From contig JACDAZ010000462.1 of NCBI GenBank assembly GCA_013695175.1, forward strand, positions 1 through 7,158: DNA of 7,158 nucleotides, written 5' to 3'. Each line of letters starts with the position of its first letter. Positions within the stretch are counted from its first letter, which is position 1. This DNA is from Flavisolibacter sp. Its GTDB lineage: Bacteria; Bacteroidota; Bacteroidia; Chitinophagales; Chitinophagaceae. The notes under the pieces were generated by a model that ran no database searches, had not been told where the DNA came from, and saw only the letters and a program-made list of their open reading frames with translations. This document shows positions 6,064 through 7,158 of the stretch, one piece after another. A program made the position numbers and the translations under genes.

Positions 6064-7158
6064 TTATTTTATACTTTCTAAAATCTGATTTGCTATTTGC
6101 CGGTCTGCATCCAGAACACCATATTTTGAAATATTATCTTTTAATGCCTGCTGTGTTTCTTTACTCTTTGCCAGCTCCACTATCATTGGAACAACTTTGT
6201 CAAGTGCTTCACTATCCTTTATGGATAATGCTGCCCCTTTTTCAACAAGGTGTTGTGCATTTACAGTCTGGTGGTCTTCGGCCGCAAATGGAAATGGAAC
6301 AAACAAAACCGGTTTTTGAACCACACATAATTCTGCAATAGCCATAGCACCTGCCCTGGAAATAACTATATCTGCAGCTGCATAGGCCAGATTCATTTGT
6401 GTAATAAATTCATTTACCCAGAGGTTAGATTTTCCCTGCGCTATCTCTTTCCACTTTTGCGAATCTGTTTTTCCTGTTTGCCATATCAGTTGCAAATTAT
6501 TATTCTCAAAAGCATCCAAATGTTTTGCTATTGCTTCATTGATGCTGCGGGCCCCAAGGCTACCGCCAACAGCCAAAACAGTTGTTTTACCTTGGTAAAA
6601 TCCAAAATATTCCAAAGCATCTTTTTTGGAAACTTTATCAACTGCAGCAATATCACTTCGTATTGGATTACCGGCAATAACAATTTTTTGTTGCTGAAAA
6701 AATTTCTGCATGCCATCAGTTGCCACAAATACTTTTGTTGCATTTTTTGCCAACATCATATTTGATTTTCCAGCAAATGAATTGCTTTCATGTATATAGG
6801 ACGGAATCCTTTTTGCCTGCGCATAACGCAATACAGGAAAAGAAGAATAACCACCCACACCTACAACAGCATCAGGCTTAAATTCATTAAAAATGTTTCT
6901 TACCTGTAAAAAACTTTTTACAAGCTTCCATGGCAATCCAATATTTTTTATCAAAGAACTCCTGTTGAAACCGGCAATATCCAAACCCTTTATTCTATAA
7001 CCTGCCTGTGGGATTTTTTCCATCTCCATTTTGCCCCTGGCACCAACAAATAATATTTCAGTATTACTATCCAATTTTTTTAAAGCATTTGCTATTGCAA
7101 CAGCAGGAAAAATATGTCCTCCGGTACCGCCACCCGCTATTATAATTTTATATCCCTT
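6064..7158 (-). CDS. murG: UDP-GlcNAc transferase MurG, 5' end outside window
   Basis: Membrane-associated GT-B glycosyltransferase that transfers GlcNAc from UDP-GlcNAc to lipid I to make lipid II (EC 2.4.1.227), on the cytoplasmic face of the inner membrane. The frame stays open to the right edge and shows 364 residues. It includes the N-terminal GGGTGGH loop at visible residues 9-15, which binds the diphosphate of lipid I. Further on are VGGYSSFP (101-108), the HESN block (123-126), AGNPIR (162-167), GGSLGA (198-203) and the donor-site segment FPFAAEDHQTVNA (289-301). Since E. coli MurG has 355 residues and begins only a few residues before the glycine loop, probably only a handful of codons lie outside the window. 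An internal TTG at 7074 could be mistaken for a start, but using it would remove the essential glycine-rich loop. It is followed by murC after 18 bp in the same operon. Confidence 0.97.
   Translation of the reverse strand, partial: KGYKIIIAGGGTGGHIFPAVAIANALKKLDSNTEILFVGARGKMEMEKIPQAGYRIKGLDIAGFNRSSLIKNIGLPWKLVKSFLQVRNIFNEFKPDAVVGVGGYSSFPVLRYAQAKRIPSYIHESNSFAGKSNMMLAKNATKVFVATDGMQKFFQQQKIVIAGNPIRSDIAAVDKVSKKDALEYFGFYQGKTTVLAVGGSLGARSINEAIAKHLDAFENNNLQLIWQTGKTDSQKWKEIAQGKSNLWVNEFITQMNLAYAAADIVISRAGAMAIAELCVVQKPVLFVPFPFAAEDHQTVNAQHLVEKGAALSIKDSEALDKVVPMIVELAKSKETQQALKDNISKYGVLDADRQIANQILESIK

Noticed and set aside
6397..6765. Plus-strand 122-residue Cys/Phe-rich open frame opposite murG
   Set aside because: It is antisense to conserved MurG sequence; its hydrophobic, Cys-rich look is what reverse reading of AT-rich coding DNA produces.
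6064..7074. MurG reading frame starting at an internal TTG (336 residues)
   Set aside because: The frame stays open to the window edge and the upstream 28 codons encode the essential GGGTGGH loop, so the true start lies outside the window.

Overview
The window holds the downstream end of a division and cell wall (dcw) gene cluster. All five genes lie on the minus strand, so transcription runs from high to low coordinates: murG (5' end cut by the window edge), murC, ftsQ, ftsA, ftsZ. The gene order, with murC followed directly by ftsQ and no murB or ddl between them, fits the usual Bacteroidota arrangement. So do the weak or absent Shine-Dalgarno sequences, the A-rich leaders, the AT-leaning composition and the very long FtsZ (621 residues). 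The FtsZ C-terminus suggests a Chitinophagaceae-like member; this is an inference from memory of the family, not a database match.

Layout: murG enters from the right edge and ends at 6064. After 18 bp comes murC (6045-4609), whose TAG stop shares one base with the GTG start of ftsQ (4609-3551). A 58-bp gap leads to ftsA (3492-2128), and an 83-bp gap to ftsZ (2044-179). The ftsA-ftsZ gap contains a perfect 10-bp palindrome and a weak Bacteroidota-type promoter candidate. Positions 1-178 hold no confidently assigned gene. They carry several inverted repeats, including a convincing rho-independent terminator at 86-112 that closes the operon.

The genes form one pathway. MurG makes lipid II on the inner face of the membrane, and MurC adds the first L-alanine to UDP-MurNAc. 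FtsZ forms the cytokinetic ring, FtsA ties it to the membrane by a C-terminal amphipathic helix, and FtsQ is the bitopic membrane divisome protein linking the cytoplasmic ring to periplasmic wall synthesis.

This is a conserved core-genome region, and I see no mobile element, CRISPR array, RNA gene or new defence-type system. The points worth a second look are modest: the long FtsZ linker with two charged helical segments and about 40 residues after the FtsA-binding peptide, the Lys/Pro-rich tail of FtsQ, the murC/ftsQ stop-start overlap, the ftsA-ftsZ gap, and the stacked hairpins after ftsZ.
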